Below, piece by piece: positions 28,748 to 37,800 of a DNA stretch of 64,000 nt. The stretch lies in assembly GCF_003319175.1 (NCBI RefSeq), contig NZ_QOHK01000003.1, positions 62,001-126,000 of the forward strand, read 5' to 3'. Source of the stretch: Blastococcus sp. TF02-8 (GTDB lineage Bacteria > Actinomycetota > Actinomycetes > Mycobacteriales > Geodermatophilaceae). The notes beneath the pieces were generated by a model that had not been told where the DNA came from, made no database searches, and worked only from the letters and a program-made list of their open reading frames with translations. The stretch's first letter is position 1; the number at the start of each line of letters is the position of its first letter. Both the position numbers and the translations under genes were made by a program.

Positions 28748-29635
28748 GTGGGTGGACGTCTGACCGACGACCGGCCCACCCCGCGGCCGGAGCCGCTGGT
28801 CGCCCGCAGGGAGCCAGGGGTTCCCGTGCGACCCCGGGGCCCGGAGCGGAGCCGGTTGCGCCGCTTCGTCCGCCGATACGGGTGGCGGGCCTACGCCATC
28901 CCCTTCCTCACCGTGGCCACGCTCGTGGTGCTGGGTGATCTCGCGCTCCACCCGCCGGGATCCACGGCCGAGCCCGCCAGGTCGACCACCGAGGCCGCAC
29001 CCGCTCCGTCGGTGGTCCCGACGCCGCCACCCACCGCTCCCGCCGAGGGGGACGCCGGGCCGACGGCGACGGTCCCGCCGGCCGTCGCCGACAGCTACGT
29101 CGAGCAGGGTGGCGGCACCCTCTCCGTCGTCGACGGCAGCTCGGAGGTCTACGGCACCGGCCCTCTGGAGCGGTTCGTCGTCGAGGTCGAGGACGGCATC
29201 GGGGTCGACGGCGCCGCCTTCGCCGACGCCGTCACCGCGACGCTGGGCGACCCCCGGTCCTGGGGGAGCGGCGGACGGATGTCCTTCCAGCGCGTCGGGG
29301 CCGCCGAGGCCGCGGCCGGCCAGTACGACTTCCGGGTCAGCCTGGTGAGCCCGGGCAACATGGAGCGGTACTGCCCCGGCGTCGGCACCGGTGGCTACAC
29401 CTCCTGCCGCTACGGCGAGCGGGCCGTCATCAACCTGGCGCGCTGGGCGACCGCGGTACCCGACTACCAGGGCGACGTCGCCACCTACCGGCTGTACGTC
29501 GTCAACCACGAGGTGGGGCACGTGCTCGGCAACGGGCACAAGCCCTGCCCCGGGGCCGGCCAACCCGCGCCGGTCATGCAGCAGCAGACGCTGGGCCTCG
29601 AGGGCTGCACGAAGAACGCCTGGCCGTTCCCGTGA
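28748..29635 (+). CDS. DUF3152 zincin-like membrane-anchored metalloprotease (Rv3207c-like)
   Basis: 295 aa. Basic cytoplasmic N-terminus, one TM (about 50-68), a Pro/Thr-rich linker (75-115), then a DUF3152 domain. The site HEVGHVLGNGH (His254, Glu255, His258, His264) is a full extended zinc-peptidase motif, so proteolysis outside the membrane is likely. GAGGAG lies about 8 nt before the GTG start. From memory its place before moeZ matches Rv3207c. Confidence 0.9.
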   Translation: MGGRLTDDRPTPRPEPLVARREPGVPVRPRGPERSRLRRFVRRYGWRAYAIPFLTVATLVVLGDLALHPPGSTAEPARSTTEAAPAPSVVPTPPPTAPAEGDAGPTATVPPAVADSYVEQGGGTLSVVDGSSEVYGTGPLERFVVEVEDGIGVDGAAFADAVTATLGDPRSWGSGGRMSFQRVGAAEAAAGQYDFRVSLVSPGNMERYCPGVGTGGYTSCRYGERAVINLARWATAVPDYQGDVATYRLYVVNHEVGHVLGNGHKPCPGAGQPAPVMQQQTLGLEGCTKNAWPFP

Positions 29636-29665
29636 CCCGGGACACGTCCCCCGTAGCCTGACCGG

Positions 29666-31192
29666 GTGATCGGCAGGCGCGCGGACGACCCCCTCCTCCA
29701 GACCTTCGAGGAGGTAGCCCGGCACCGCCCGGCCGGGCTGCTCTCCCCGTTCGTCGCCCACGACCGCACCGACGGGCTGGCTGCCGGTGACGGCGATCCG
29801 GTGCGCCTGGGCAGCGGGCCGGAGGCACCGTTCTGCGCCGTGCTCGTCGACGTGGGAGCGGCAGGAGCCGGGAGCGAGGTGCGTTGCGGTCTCGCCGGCC
29901 CGGGCGGTGTCCTCGCCGTGCACCGTGCCGACGAGGCCACGGTCTCGGTGGAGGTCGCGGGCAGCGAGGGCACGGTCGTCGCGGGCTCGGCCCCCGTGTC
30001 GCTGGTCGCCCCGTTCCGGCTGGCGTGCGTGGTCAACGAGAACCGGGTGACCGTGCTGGCGGCCGACGGCAGCGGAGAGGAGTGGCGGCCGCTGCTCACG
30101 CTCCGGGACGAGGTGTCCGCGGCGACCGACCTGCGCGACCCCGCGGTTCTCGGTGGCCTCCAGTACGCCTGCGGAACGAGAGCAGGCGCCTCCCTGACCC
30201 GGGTCCGGGCCGGCTACTCGGGGGCTGCGGGGCTCCGAGACCCGCAGGTCGTGCGGCACCCCGACGGACGGCCGGTCGTCCGCGACGGCCGGCTGTACCT
30301 GACCGCGACCAACGCCGGGCTCGGGTTCTTCCAGCAGGCGCACTGGGGCGTGTGGACCCTCGACCTGACCGACCCCACGCGGTTGACGCAGGTCGGGGCG
30401 TTGTTCTCCCGGCGCGACGGCCTGCTCCTCGGCGACCACGCCGGGGCCGTCGTCCTCGACGAGGCGAACGACCGGTGGATCGTGCTGGTCTCGTCGTGGG
30501 GCGACCACACCCCGGAGCGCGGCGTGCACGTGCGCCACGTGACGGTCTCCGGCACGGACCTCCTCCAAGGCGTCCACGTCCTGCCGACCGAACGGCTCGC
30601 CCTCCCCACGGAGGCCAGCGCGTGGGACCCGTCGCTCGCCCGCGTGGACGGGCGCTGGTACCTGGCCTTCGTCGAGTGCCCGTCCTTCGGGCCGCCCCGC
30701 TACGTCTTCCACCCCGCGCTCGCCCGCACCGACGACGACGACCCGACCCGGGGCCTCGGCCTGGTCGGTGCCGACGGTTCGCTGGAGCAGACCGAGGGCA
30801 CCATCCTGCAGCGGCTCGGCGACGACTGGTACGTCCTGGCCAGTGACCGCGACGCCGCCGAGTACCCGGTGTACGACCTGCGGATGACCAGGGTGGGGGC
30901 GCTCCGCGCCCCGTACGGCACCAACATCCCGCACCCGATGGTGGTGCGTGCGGGCGACGGGCCGTGGTGGATGGTCACCTTCGACGGCACGGCCTGGCAC
31001 GAGGAGGCACTGGGGTACGGCACGCACGGCGACCTGATCGTGCTGGCGGGCCGTCCGCCGTCGGCGCGGGAGACGCTGGAGCAGGCCGCGCGGTCGGGGG
31101 CCGCGCACCTGCCCGAGGGGGTGCGCCGCGGCCTGCGCGGAGCGCTCGGTGCCGGACGGGACGCCGTGCGCAGGGCCCGCGAGCGGCGCTGA
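29666..31192 (+). CDS. Beta-propeller protein, GH43/GH32-like, unassigned
   Basis: 508 aa, no signal peptide or TM. The middle (about 190-420) has repeated strand patterns and GLRDPQVVRHPDGRPVVRDG, then a SAWDPSLARVDGRWYLAF blade and RYVFHPALAR. This resembles five-bladed glycoside-hydrolase propellers (GH43/62/68). The catalytic acids cannot be assigned safely. The C-terminal 45 residues are Arg-rich. Being cytoplasmic, it may act on an intracellular sugar or be non-catalytic. GTG start. Confidence 0.7.
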   Translation: MIGRRADDPLLQTFEEVARHRPAGLLSPFVAHDRTDGLAAGDGDPVRLGSGPEAPFCAVLVDVGAAGAGSEVRCGLAGPGGVLAVHRADEATVSVEVAGSEGTVVAGSAPVSLVAPFRLACVVNENRVTVLAADGSGEEWRPLLTLRDEVSAATDLRDPAVLGGLQYACGTRAGASLTRVRAGYSGAAGLRDPQVVRHPDGRPVVRDGRLYLTATNAGLGFFQQAHWGVWTLDLTDPTRLTQVGALFSRRDGLLLGDHAGAVVLDEANDRWIVLVSSWGDHTPERGVHVRHVTVSGTDLLQGVHVLPTERLALPTEASAWDPSLARVDGRWYLAFVECPSFGPPRYVFHPALARTDDDDPTRGLGLVGADGSLEQTEGTILQRLGDDWYVLASDRDAAEYPVYDLRMTRVGALRAPYGTNIPHPMVVRAGDGPWWMVTFDGTAWHEEALGYGTHGDLIVLAGRPPSARETLEQAARSGAAHLPEGVRRGLRGALGAGRDAVRRARERR

Positions 31193-31206
31193 CCTGCCGG
31201 TCAGCG
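31187..31206. terminator. Dyad containing both convergent stop codons
   Basis: CGCTGACC (31187-31194) and GGTCAGCG (31199-31206), with a TGCC loop. The TGA stops of both convergent genes lie inside the arms. An 8-bp stem with a 4-nt loop could end transcription both ways. Confidence 0.45.
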
Positions 31207-32259
31207 GTCGGCGGGCAGGTCCACCACGACGACGGCGTAGTTGTCGGGTGCCCCGGCGGCCACGACGGCTCGCTCCACCGCGTCCGCGACCGCGGCGGGC
31301 TCGCACTCGTCGACGAGCAGGCGGGCGAGCCGGTCCTTCGCCAGCACCGCGTGCACGCCGTCCGTGGTGAGCACGAAGCGGTCACCGGGGCGGACCGCGT
31401 GCAGCGAGAGGTCCGGCGCCGGCGTGCGGCCGGCGACCAGTGCCCGGTTCAGATCGGCTCGGCGCGGATCGGAGCTCGCCTCGCTCTCGGTGAGGCGGCC
31501 CTCGTCGATCAGGGACTGCACGATGGTGTGGTCCCGGGTCATCCGGGTCAGCTGCCCGTCGCGGACGAGGTGCGCCCTCGAGTCGCCGACGTGCGCGATG
31601 ACCGCGGCACCGTCCCCCAGCAGCAGCGCCGCGAGGGTGCACCCGGGGCCGCCGTTCTCCTCCGCCGGCAGCTGCGCGACGACGGCGGCCGCCTCGCCGA
31701 CGGCCTGGTCCAGCAGGCGAACCGGGTCGGCAGTGCCCGACGTCGTGTCCAACGGGGTCAGCACCTCCAGCGCCCGGGCCGCCGTCGTCGGTTCGCTGCC
31801 GAACCCGTCGGCCACCGCGTGCAGTCGGTGCCCCGTGACCAACGCGTCCAGCTGACGGTCCCGGCTGCCGGCACCTGAGCGGGCAGCGGACCGCGGGCGG
31901 GCCGACTTCTCGAAGGACATGGCGCGCTCCTCGTGGTTCAGGTCCGAGACGAGGTCCCCGAGCAGCCGCCGCCGCGATGCGTTGTCGGCCTCGACCTGCC
32001 GCCAGTACGACAGGAGGTCAGCGGCGCGAGCAGCGGCCGGCAGGTCGGCCAGCGCCCGGATCCGGTCCAGCGGCATGCCGACCATCCGGAGGCGGGCGAT
32101 CAGCCGCGCGCGGTCGAGTTGGTCGTCGCGGTAGTAGCGGTAGCCGGTGTGCGCGTCGACCTCCGCCGGCCGGACCAGCCCGGTCTCGTCGTACAGGCGG
32201 AGCGCCTTGGCCGTGAGCCCGGCGGCACGGGCGAACTCGCCGATGGTCATCCGGTCCAC
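31201..32259 (-). CDS. MerR-type regulator fused to PP2C phosphatase domain
   Basis: 352 aa. Residues 1-75 are a MerR winged helix (MTIGEFARAAGLTAKALRLY...HTGYRYYRDDQ). A linker with a helical arm (about 76-125) leads to a PP2C-type Ser/Thr phosphatase domain (about 130-350): HAVADGFG, VIAHVGDSRAHLVRDGQL, FVLTTDGVHAV and GAPDNYAVVVV. The metal-binding Asp residues look intact. It could dephosphorylate a partner or sense phospho-state at DNA. GTG at 32259 with GGGAGGGG upstream is preferred over ATG 9 nt later. A perfect dyad lies 19 nt upstream. Confidence 0.92.
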   Translation of the reverse strand: MDRMTIGEFARAAGLTAKALRLYDETGLVRPAEVDAHTGYRYYRDDQLDRARLIARLRMVGMPLDRIRALADLPAAARAADLLSYWRQVEADNASRRRLLGDLVSDLNHEERAMSFEKSARPRSAARSGAGSRDRQLDALVTGHRLHAVADGFGSEPTTAARALEVLTPLDTTSGTADPVRLLDQAVGEAAAVVAQLPAEENGGPGCTLAALLLGDGAAVIAHVGDSRAHLVRDGQLTRMTRDHTIVQSLIDEGRLTESEASSDPRRADLNRALVAGRTPAPDLSLHAVRPGDRFVLTTDGVHAVLAKDRLARLLVDECEPAAVADAVERAVVAAGAPDNYAVVVVDLPADR

Positions 32260-32277
32260 GCCCGCCCCTCCCTCGTC

Positions 32278-32298
32278 ACCGGTGCTCGGTGCACCGGT
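32278..32298. promoter_or_regulatory. Perfect 8-5-8 dyad upstream of MerR-PP2C gene
   Basis: ACCGGTGC (32278-32285), 5-nt spacer, GCACCGGT (32291-32298). It lies 19 nt before the start of the MerR-PP2C gene, in the divergent gap with moeZ. The position fits an autoregulatory MerR operator; no matched -35/-10 is clear. Confidence 0.55.
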
Positions 32299-32447
32299 CC
32301 GCGCAGCGTCGTCCTTCCCCTCGGGGCAGGGTCAAGCGCGTCTGCGCAGCACCCGAGCTGCAGCGGGATTACCGGCGCCTGTCACGCTGTTGTCGGCAAC
32401 GACCGCCGGCCCCACGGGGCCGCCGTCCGCGACCTGAAGGAGCAAGC

Positions 32448-33608
32448 GTGTCCCTGCCACCGCTGGTGGAGCCGGCCGCAGACCTGTCGATCGACGAGGT
32501 CCGCCGGTACAGCCGTCACCTGATCATCCCCGACGTCGGCATGGACGGGCAGAAGCGCCTGAAGAACGCCAAGGTGCTCGCCGTCGGAGCCGGCGGGCTC
32601 GGTTCGCCGGTGCTGATGTACCTGGCCGCCGCCGGTGTCGGCACCCTCGGCATCGTCGAGTTCGACGTCGTCGACGAGTCCAACCTGCAGCGCCAGATCA
32701 TCCACGGCGCCAGCGACGTCGGCCGGTCCAAGGCGGAGAGCGCGCGGGACTCCATCAAGGAGATCAACCCGCTCATCGACGTCCGGCTGCACGAGACCCG
32801 GCTCGACAGCGAGAACGTGCTGGAGATCTTCGGCCAGTACGACCTCATCGTCGACGGCACCGACAACTTCGCCACGCGCTACCTCGTCAACGACGCGTGC
32901 GTGCTGCTGAACAAGCCCTACGTCTGGGGCTCGATCTACCGGTTCGACGGCCAGGTCTCGGTCTTCTGGAACGACCACGGCCCGAACTACCGCGACCTGT
33001 ACCCGGTCCCGCCGCCGCCCGGCATGGTGCCGAGCTGCGCCGAGGGCGGCGTGCTCGGCGTCCTCTGCGCCACCGTCGGTGCGATCCAGGCGACCGAGGC
33101 CGTCAAGCTCATCACCGGCATCGGCGAGACGCTGCTCGGCCGGCTGATGGTCTACGACGCCCTGGAGATGACCTTCCGCACGATCAAGGTCCGCAAGGAC
33201 CCGGAGGGTGAGCCGATCACCGGCCTCATCGACTACGAGACGTTCTGCGGCGTCGTCTCCACCGAGGCCCAGGAGGCCGCGGCGGGCGCGACGATCACCG
33301 TCGACGAGCTCAAGGACATGATGGACGCGGGCAAGGACTTCGAGCTGATCGACGTCCGCGAGCCCAACGAGTACGAGATCGTGTCGATCCCCGGGGCGAA
33401 GCTCATCCCCAAGGACGAGCTGCTGTCGGGCCGGGCGCTGTCGCAGCTGCCGCAGGACAAGCCGATCGTGCTGCACTGCAAGACCGGTGTGCGGTCGGCC
33501 GAGGTGCTCGCCGCGATCAAGAACGCCGGGTTCAAGGACGCCGTGCACGTCCAGGGCGGCGTGACGGCGTGGGCCACGCGCATCGACAAGGCGCTGCCCA
33601 CGTACTAG
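32448..33608 (+). CDS. moeZ: Adenylyltransferase/sulfurtransferase MoeZ
   Basis: 386 aa. ThiF/MoeB adenylyltransferase domain with the nucleotide loop GAGGLGSP (about 47-54) and a C-terminal rhodanese domain (about 290-386) with active-site CKTGVRS (Cys344). It adenylates and then sulfurates ubiquitin-like carrier C-termini (MoaD, ThiS, CysO types) for molybdopterin, cysteine or thio-metabolite synthesis. It lacks the CxxC zinc pairs of E. coli MoeB. AAGGAG precedes the GTG. Corresponds to Rv3206c (moeB1/moeZ), from memory. Confidence 0.95.
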   Translation: MSLPPLVEPAADLSIDEVRRYSRHLIIPDVGMDGQKRLKNAKVLAVGAGGLGSPVLMYLAAAGVGTLGIVEFDVVDESNLQRQIIHGASDVGRSKAESARDSIKEINPLIDVRLHETRLDSENVLEIFGQYDLIVDGTDNFATRYLVNDACVLLNKPYVWGSIYRFDGQVSVFWNDHGPNYRDLYPVPPPPGMVPSCAEGGVLGVLCATVGAIQATEAVKLITGIGETLLGRLMVYDALEMTFRTIKVRKDPEGEPITGLIDYETFCGVVSTEAQEAAAGATITVDELKDMMDAGKDFELIDVREPNEYEIVSIPGAKLIPKDELLSGRALSQLPQDKPIVLHCKTGVRSAEVLAAIKNAGFKDAVHVQGGVTAWATRIDKALPTY

Positions 33609-33616
33609 AAGCACCC

Positions 33617-33642
33617 CCCGCACCTCGCACGCTCGGTGCGGG
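33617..33642. terminator. Hairpin after moeZ
   Basis: CCCGCACC (33617-33624) pairs with GGTGCGGG (33635-33642), loop of 10 nt. It starts 9 nt after the moeZ stop. Confidence 0.5.
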
Positions 33643-33674
33643 TCCCTGCGACGGGGTCGTTCCAGCACGTCACC

Positions 33675-33714
33675 ACGGCCCGGCCGGCTTCCCTCGGGGG
33701 GCGGGCCGGGCCGT
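33675..33714. terminator. Second hairpin before the DinB-type gene
   Basis: An 11-bp perfect stem (33675-33685 with 33704-33714) and an 18-nt loop, followed by CGTCGTCTTG. It could be a second moeZ terminator or part of the next gene's leader. Confidence 0.5.
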
Positions 33715-33734
33715 CGTCGTCTTGACTGGAACCC

Positions 33735-34316
33735 ATGGCCGACTTCTCGCCCGTGGAGCTGCTCGAGCTCTTCCAGCGTGCCCAGAACCAGTTCACCGAC
33801 CGCGTCGACGCCGTGGACCCCGACCAGTGGGAGGACCAGGCGCTGCCGGAGTGGACGGTCGCCGACCTCGTGGCGCACCTGGTGAGCGAGCAGCTCTGGG
33901 TGCCGCCGCTGCTGGCCGGTGAGCCCTACGCCGAGGGCCGGTTCCCCACCGAGACCACCGACCTGCTCGGCAACGACCCGTTCACCGGCTGGGAGTCCGC
34001 CGCGGACGACGCCCTGTCGGCCTTCGCCGAGGACGACGCCCTGGTGCGGACGGTCCACCTGGAGCGCGGGCCCACCCCCGCCACCCAGTACATCCTCGAG
34101 ATGACCGCGGACCTCACCGTGCACGCCTGGGACCTCGCGCACGCGACCGGTGGCGACACCGAGCTGGACGGGGAGCTCGTGACCGCCGCTCTGGTCTTCG
34201 GCGAGCAGCTGCCGGAGGACGGCGTCCCGGGTCTCTTCGACCGGCCGCTGGACGTCTCCGCCGCAGCCTCGCCGCAGACCCGGCTGCTGGCCCGCTTCGG
34301 CCGCAAGGACTTCTGA
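33735..34316 (+). CDS. DinB/mycothiol-dependent isomerase-like protein (TIGR03086 type)
   Basis: 193 aa. Four-helix DinB-type fold: ELLELFQRAQNQFTDRV, then LPEWTVADLVAHLVSEQLW with the conserved His, and a late DLTVHAWDLAHATG with two more His. These fit the metal-binding site of mycothiol-dependent enzymes (maleylpyruvate isomerase-like). The organism is expected to make mycothiol, consistent with the mycoredoxin gene in this window. Substrate unknown. Confidence 0.85.
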   Translation: MADFSPVELLELFQRAQNQFTDRVDAVDPDQWEDQALPEWTVADLVAHLVSEQLWVPPLLAGEPYAEGRFPTETTDLLGNDPFTGWESAADDALSAFAEDDALVRTVHLERGPTPATQYILEMTADLTVHAWDLAHATGGDTELDGELVTAALVFGEQLPEDGVPGLFDRPLDVSAAASPQTRLLARFGRKDF

Positions 34317-34335
34317 GGCTTGCCATGATCGGCGG

Positions 34336-34629
34336 GTGACCGATGCCGCCCTCGACGTCGACGAGGCAGTCTTCGATGCCGTGGACCGGATCCCGCCGGG
34401 CCGGGTGAGCACCTACGGCGCGATCGGGCGGCTGGTCGGTGTCGGGCCCCGGCGGGTGGCCCGTGCGCTGTCGCGCGGTGGGGGAGCGGTGGCCTGGTAC
34501 CGGGTCGTGCGTGCCGACGGGACGGCGGCGGAGCCGGTGCGGGCGCGGCAGATGGAGCTGCTGGCGACCGAGGGCGTGCCGGTGCGCAACGGCCGCGTGG
34601 ATCTCGCCGCCGTCGGCTGGTCGGGCTGA
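34336..34629 (+). CDS. Alkyltransferase-like protein (ATL, MGMT fold; Rv3204-like)
   Basis: 97 aa, only the DNA-binding domain of O6-alkylguanine-DNA alkyltransferases. RIPPGRVSTYGAIGRLVG and RRVARAL are typical. The active-site PCHRV is AWYRV here, so Cys is replaced by Trp54 and the His by Tyr. This means no alkyl transfer; ATLs flag bulky O6-alkylguanine for nucleotide excision repair. GTG start at 34336. Lies upstream of adnAB, in a repair-rich stretch. Confidence 0.92.
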   Translation: MTDAALDVDEAVFDAVDRIPPGRVSTYGAIGRLVGVGPRRVARALSRGGGAVAWYRVVRADGTAAEPVRARQMELLATEGVPVRNGRVDLAAVGWSG

Positions 34630-34671
34630 CCGCCCGCTCAAGCACGCGGCGGGGTGCGCCGATCAGAGGGC

Positions 34672-34833
34672 ATGAACACCATGGCGTGCCGGGCAGTGGC
34701 CCAGGCCGGGCTGGTTGCCGGAACCGCGTCCCTGGACCAGGAGCAGGCCTTCCCGATGCTGCTCGTGGCCGGCTGGCTGACCACCGCGGCCGACCTGATG
34801 CTGGAGCAGAGCCTCCTGGACTCGCTGGCCTGA
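34672..34833 (+). CDS. Small ORF, 53 aa, possible ANTAR-like remnant
   Basis: ATG at 34672 with AGAGGG just upstream (better spaced for a second ATG at 34681). The product is helical. QAGLVAGTASLDQEQAFPML followed by Leu-rich helix reads loosely like an ANTAR domain without its N-terminal part. It ends 45 nt before adnA. It could be a real small protein, a decayed fragment, or chance coding in GC-rich DNA. Confidence 0.4.
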   Translation: MNTMACRAVAQAGLVAGTASLDQEQAFPMLLVAGWLTTAADLMLEQSLLDSLA

Positions 34834-34878
34834 CCTGCCTCTCCCCGGGTTGTCGCACCCGCGTGCTTCCATCGAGGG

Positions 34879-37800
34879 GTGGCACAGCGCGGGGGTGAGG
34901 GCGGACCGGTCTACCGGCTGCTCCCTGGCGATCCTCCGCGCACGAGCGCGCCGGTGCTCGACCCCACCCAGCAGGCGGTCGTCGACCACCCCGGCGGTCC
35001 ACTGCTCGTGCTCGCCGGCCCCGGAACGGGCAAGACGACGACGATCGTCGAGGCCGTCGCCACGCGCATCGACGCCGGGATCGACCCCGAGCAGATCCTG
35101 GTCCTGACCTTCAGCCGCAAAGCTGCGGCCGAGCTGCGCAGCCGCATCACGTCCCGCGTCGCCCGCACGATCCGCGAGCCCCTGGCCCGCACCTTCCACT
35201 CCTACGCCTACGGCGTGCTGCGGCGCGCCGCCGTCCTCCGCGGCGACCCGCCACCCCGGCTGCTCACCTCCGCCGAGCAGGACGCCGTCGTCGCGGAGCT
35301 GCTGCGGGGTGACGCCGAGGGCCTCGGCACGGTGCGCTGGCCCGAGGACCTCGCGCCCGCGCTGGGCACCGAGGGGTTCCGCGCCGAGCTGCGCGAGCTG
35401 CTGCTGCGCGCGACCGAGCGCGGTGTCGACGCAGCGCAGCTCGCCCGGTGGGGGCGGGAGACCGGCAACGAGCACTGGGTGCACGCGGCCGCCTTCCAGC
35501 AGCAGTACGAGAACGTCAGCGACTTCTGGGTCGCCTCCCGCGGGGACGCCTCCGGGTACGACCCCGCCGAGCTGGTCCGCCAGGCCATCCTCGAGCTCAG
35601 CGAGGACCCCGAGCTGCTCCGTCAGGAGCGTGAGCGCGCGCGCTGGCTGTTCGTCGACGAGTACCAGGACACCGATCCCGCGCAGGTCGAGCTGCTGGAG
35701 CTGCTGGCCGGGGGCGGCGGCAACCTGGTCGCCGTCGGCGACCCCGACCAGTCCATCTACGCCTTCCGCGGTGCCGAACCGCGCGGGATCGTCGAGTTCA
35801 CCGAGCGGTTCCGGCACACCGACGGGCGCCGGGCGGGGCGGCTCTCGCTCGGCGTGTGCCGGCGGTCGGGGGAGGAGCTGCTCCGGATCACCCGGCAGGT
35901 GGCCGAGGGCCTGCCCGGGCCGTGGGAGCACCGTCGCCTGACCGCGGGGGAGAGCACCCCGTCCGGCGAGGCCGAGGTGCACGTCTTCGGGTCCGCCGCG
36001 GTCGAGGCCGCCTACGTCGCCGACGTGCTGCGCCGTGCGCACCTGCTCGACGGCGTCCCGTGGTCGGAGATGGCCGTCGTGGTGCGGAGCGCCTCGGTGC
36101 TCGGCCCCTTCCGCCGTGCGCTCGCCTCCGCCGGGGTGCCCGTCACCGTCTCCACCGACGACCTGCCGCTGGCCGCCCAGCCCGCCGTCGCCCCGTTCCT
36201 GCGGGCGCTGTCCGCGCTGCTCCCCGGCCCCGACGGCGAGAGGGTGGGCCTCGACGAGCCCGGGGCCGAGGCGCTGCTGGCCTCCGCCCTCGGCGGTGCC
36301 ACCGTGCTCGACCTGCGCCGGCTCCGCCGGGCGGTGCGGATCGCGCTGGCGAAGCAGGGGGCCGACGCCGCCGAGCGCGGCGCCCCGCTGGCCGATGCGC
36401 TCACCGACCACGCCCTGCTGGAGGCACTGCCCGAGCACGTCGCCCGCCCCGCCGCACGGGTGGCGGCCGTGCTCGACGCAGGGCGGCTCGCCCTCGCCCA
36501 GGACGGCACGGCCGAGGACGTGCTGTGGGCGATGTGGCAGCGCAGCGGCCTGGCGAACCGCTGGGCCAAGGCCAGCGCGGCCGGCGGGCCCACCGGTGCG
36601 GTGGCAGACCGCGACCTCGACGCCGTCGTCGCACTCTTCGACGCCGCTGCCGGCTTCGTGGACCGGTTGCCGTCGGCCGACGTCCGGGCGTTCGTCGACC
36701 ACCTCTCCGCCCAGGAGCTGCCCGGTGACACCGGCGCGGCACGCGCGGTGTCCGGCGAGACGGTCCGGTTGCTCACCGCGCACGCCTCCAAGGGCCTGGA
36801 GTGGGAGCTCGTCTGCGTCTCCGGCGTGCAGGAGGGCCTGTGGCCCGACCTCCGCGAGCGGATCTCGCTGCTGGGAGCCGAGGTGCTCGTCGAGCGGGCC
36901 GCCGGCATCGACGGCGCCCGGGTCGACCGCCGCACCCTCGCACTGGCCGAGGAGCGCCGGCTGTTCTACGTCGCCGCCACACGTGCCCGGCGTCGGCTCG
37001 TCGTCACGGCCGTGGAGGGCGCGCTCGACGGCGCCGACGCCGGCGCGACCGCCTCCCGGTTCCTCGACCTGGTCGAGCCGCCCCCGGCCGACGGCCGTCC
37101 CCTCACCGAGCTCCCCCGCGCACTCACGCTCCCGGCGCTCGTCGCCGAGCTGCGCCGCGCGGTCACCGACCCGCAGACCCCGGCGACCCGGCGCTCGGCG
37201 GCCGCGGCTCTGCTGCGCCGGCTCGCCGACGAGGGCGTCCCGGGTGCCGCGCCGGCCCGGTGGTGGGGGCTGGCCCCGCTCTCGGACGACGCCCCGCTGG
37301 TGCCGGAGGAGGAGCCGGTGCGGGTGCGCCCGTCGGCCATCGAGACCTTCCAGCGCTGCCCGCTGCGCTGGGTGCTCGGCGCTGTGGGTGCCGAGGCGTC
37401 GCCCGACGCGACCCGTACCGTCGGTACCGCGGTGCACGACGTGGCGCAGCAGGTCGCGGAGGGGTTGCCCGCGGCCGACGCGCGCGCCGTGCTGGACGCG
37501 GAGCTCGACCAGCTCGACCTCGGGCCGGGCTGGGCCGACCAGCGACAGCGGGTGCAGGCCCAGGAGATGCTCGACCGCTTCCTCCGCTGGCACGCCGCGA
37601 ACGACCGCGAGCTGCTGGCCGCGGAGGGCGAGGTGGACGTCGTCGTCGGCCGCGCCCGCATCCGCGGGCAGGTCGACCGGCTGGAGCGCGACGCCGAGGG
37701 GCGCCTCGTCGTCATCGATCTCAAGACCGGCAGGACGCCGGCGAAGAACACCGACGAGCACGGGCAGCTGGCGGCCTACCAGGTCGCGGTCGCGGCCGGC

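Noticed and set aside
27650-31306. 1218-codon minus-strand open frame
   Set aside because: It runs opposite three well-supported genes (hydrolase, DUF3152, propeller) and has Arg/His/Gly-rich shadow composition.
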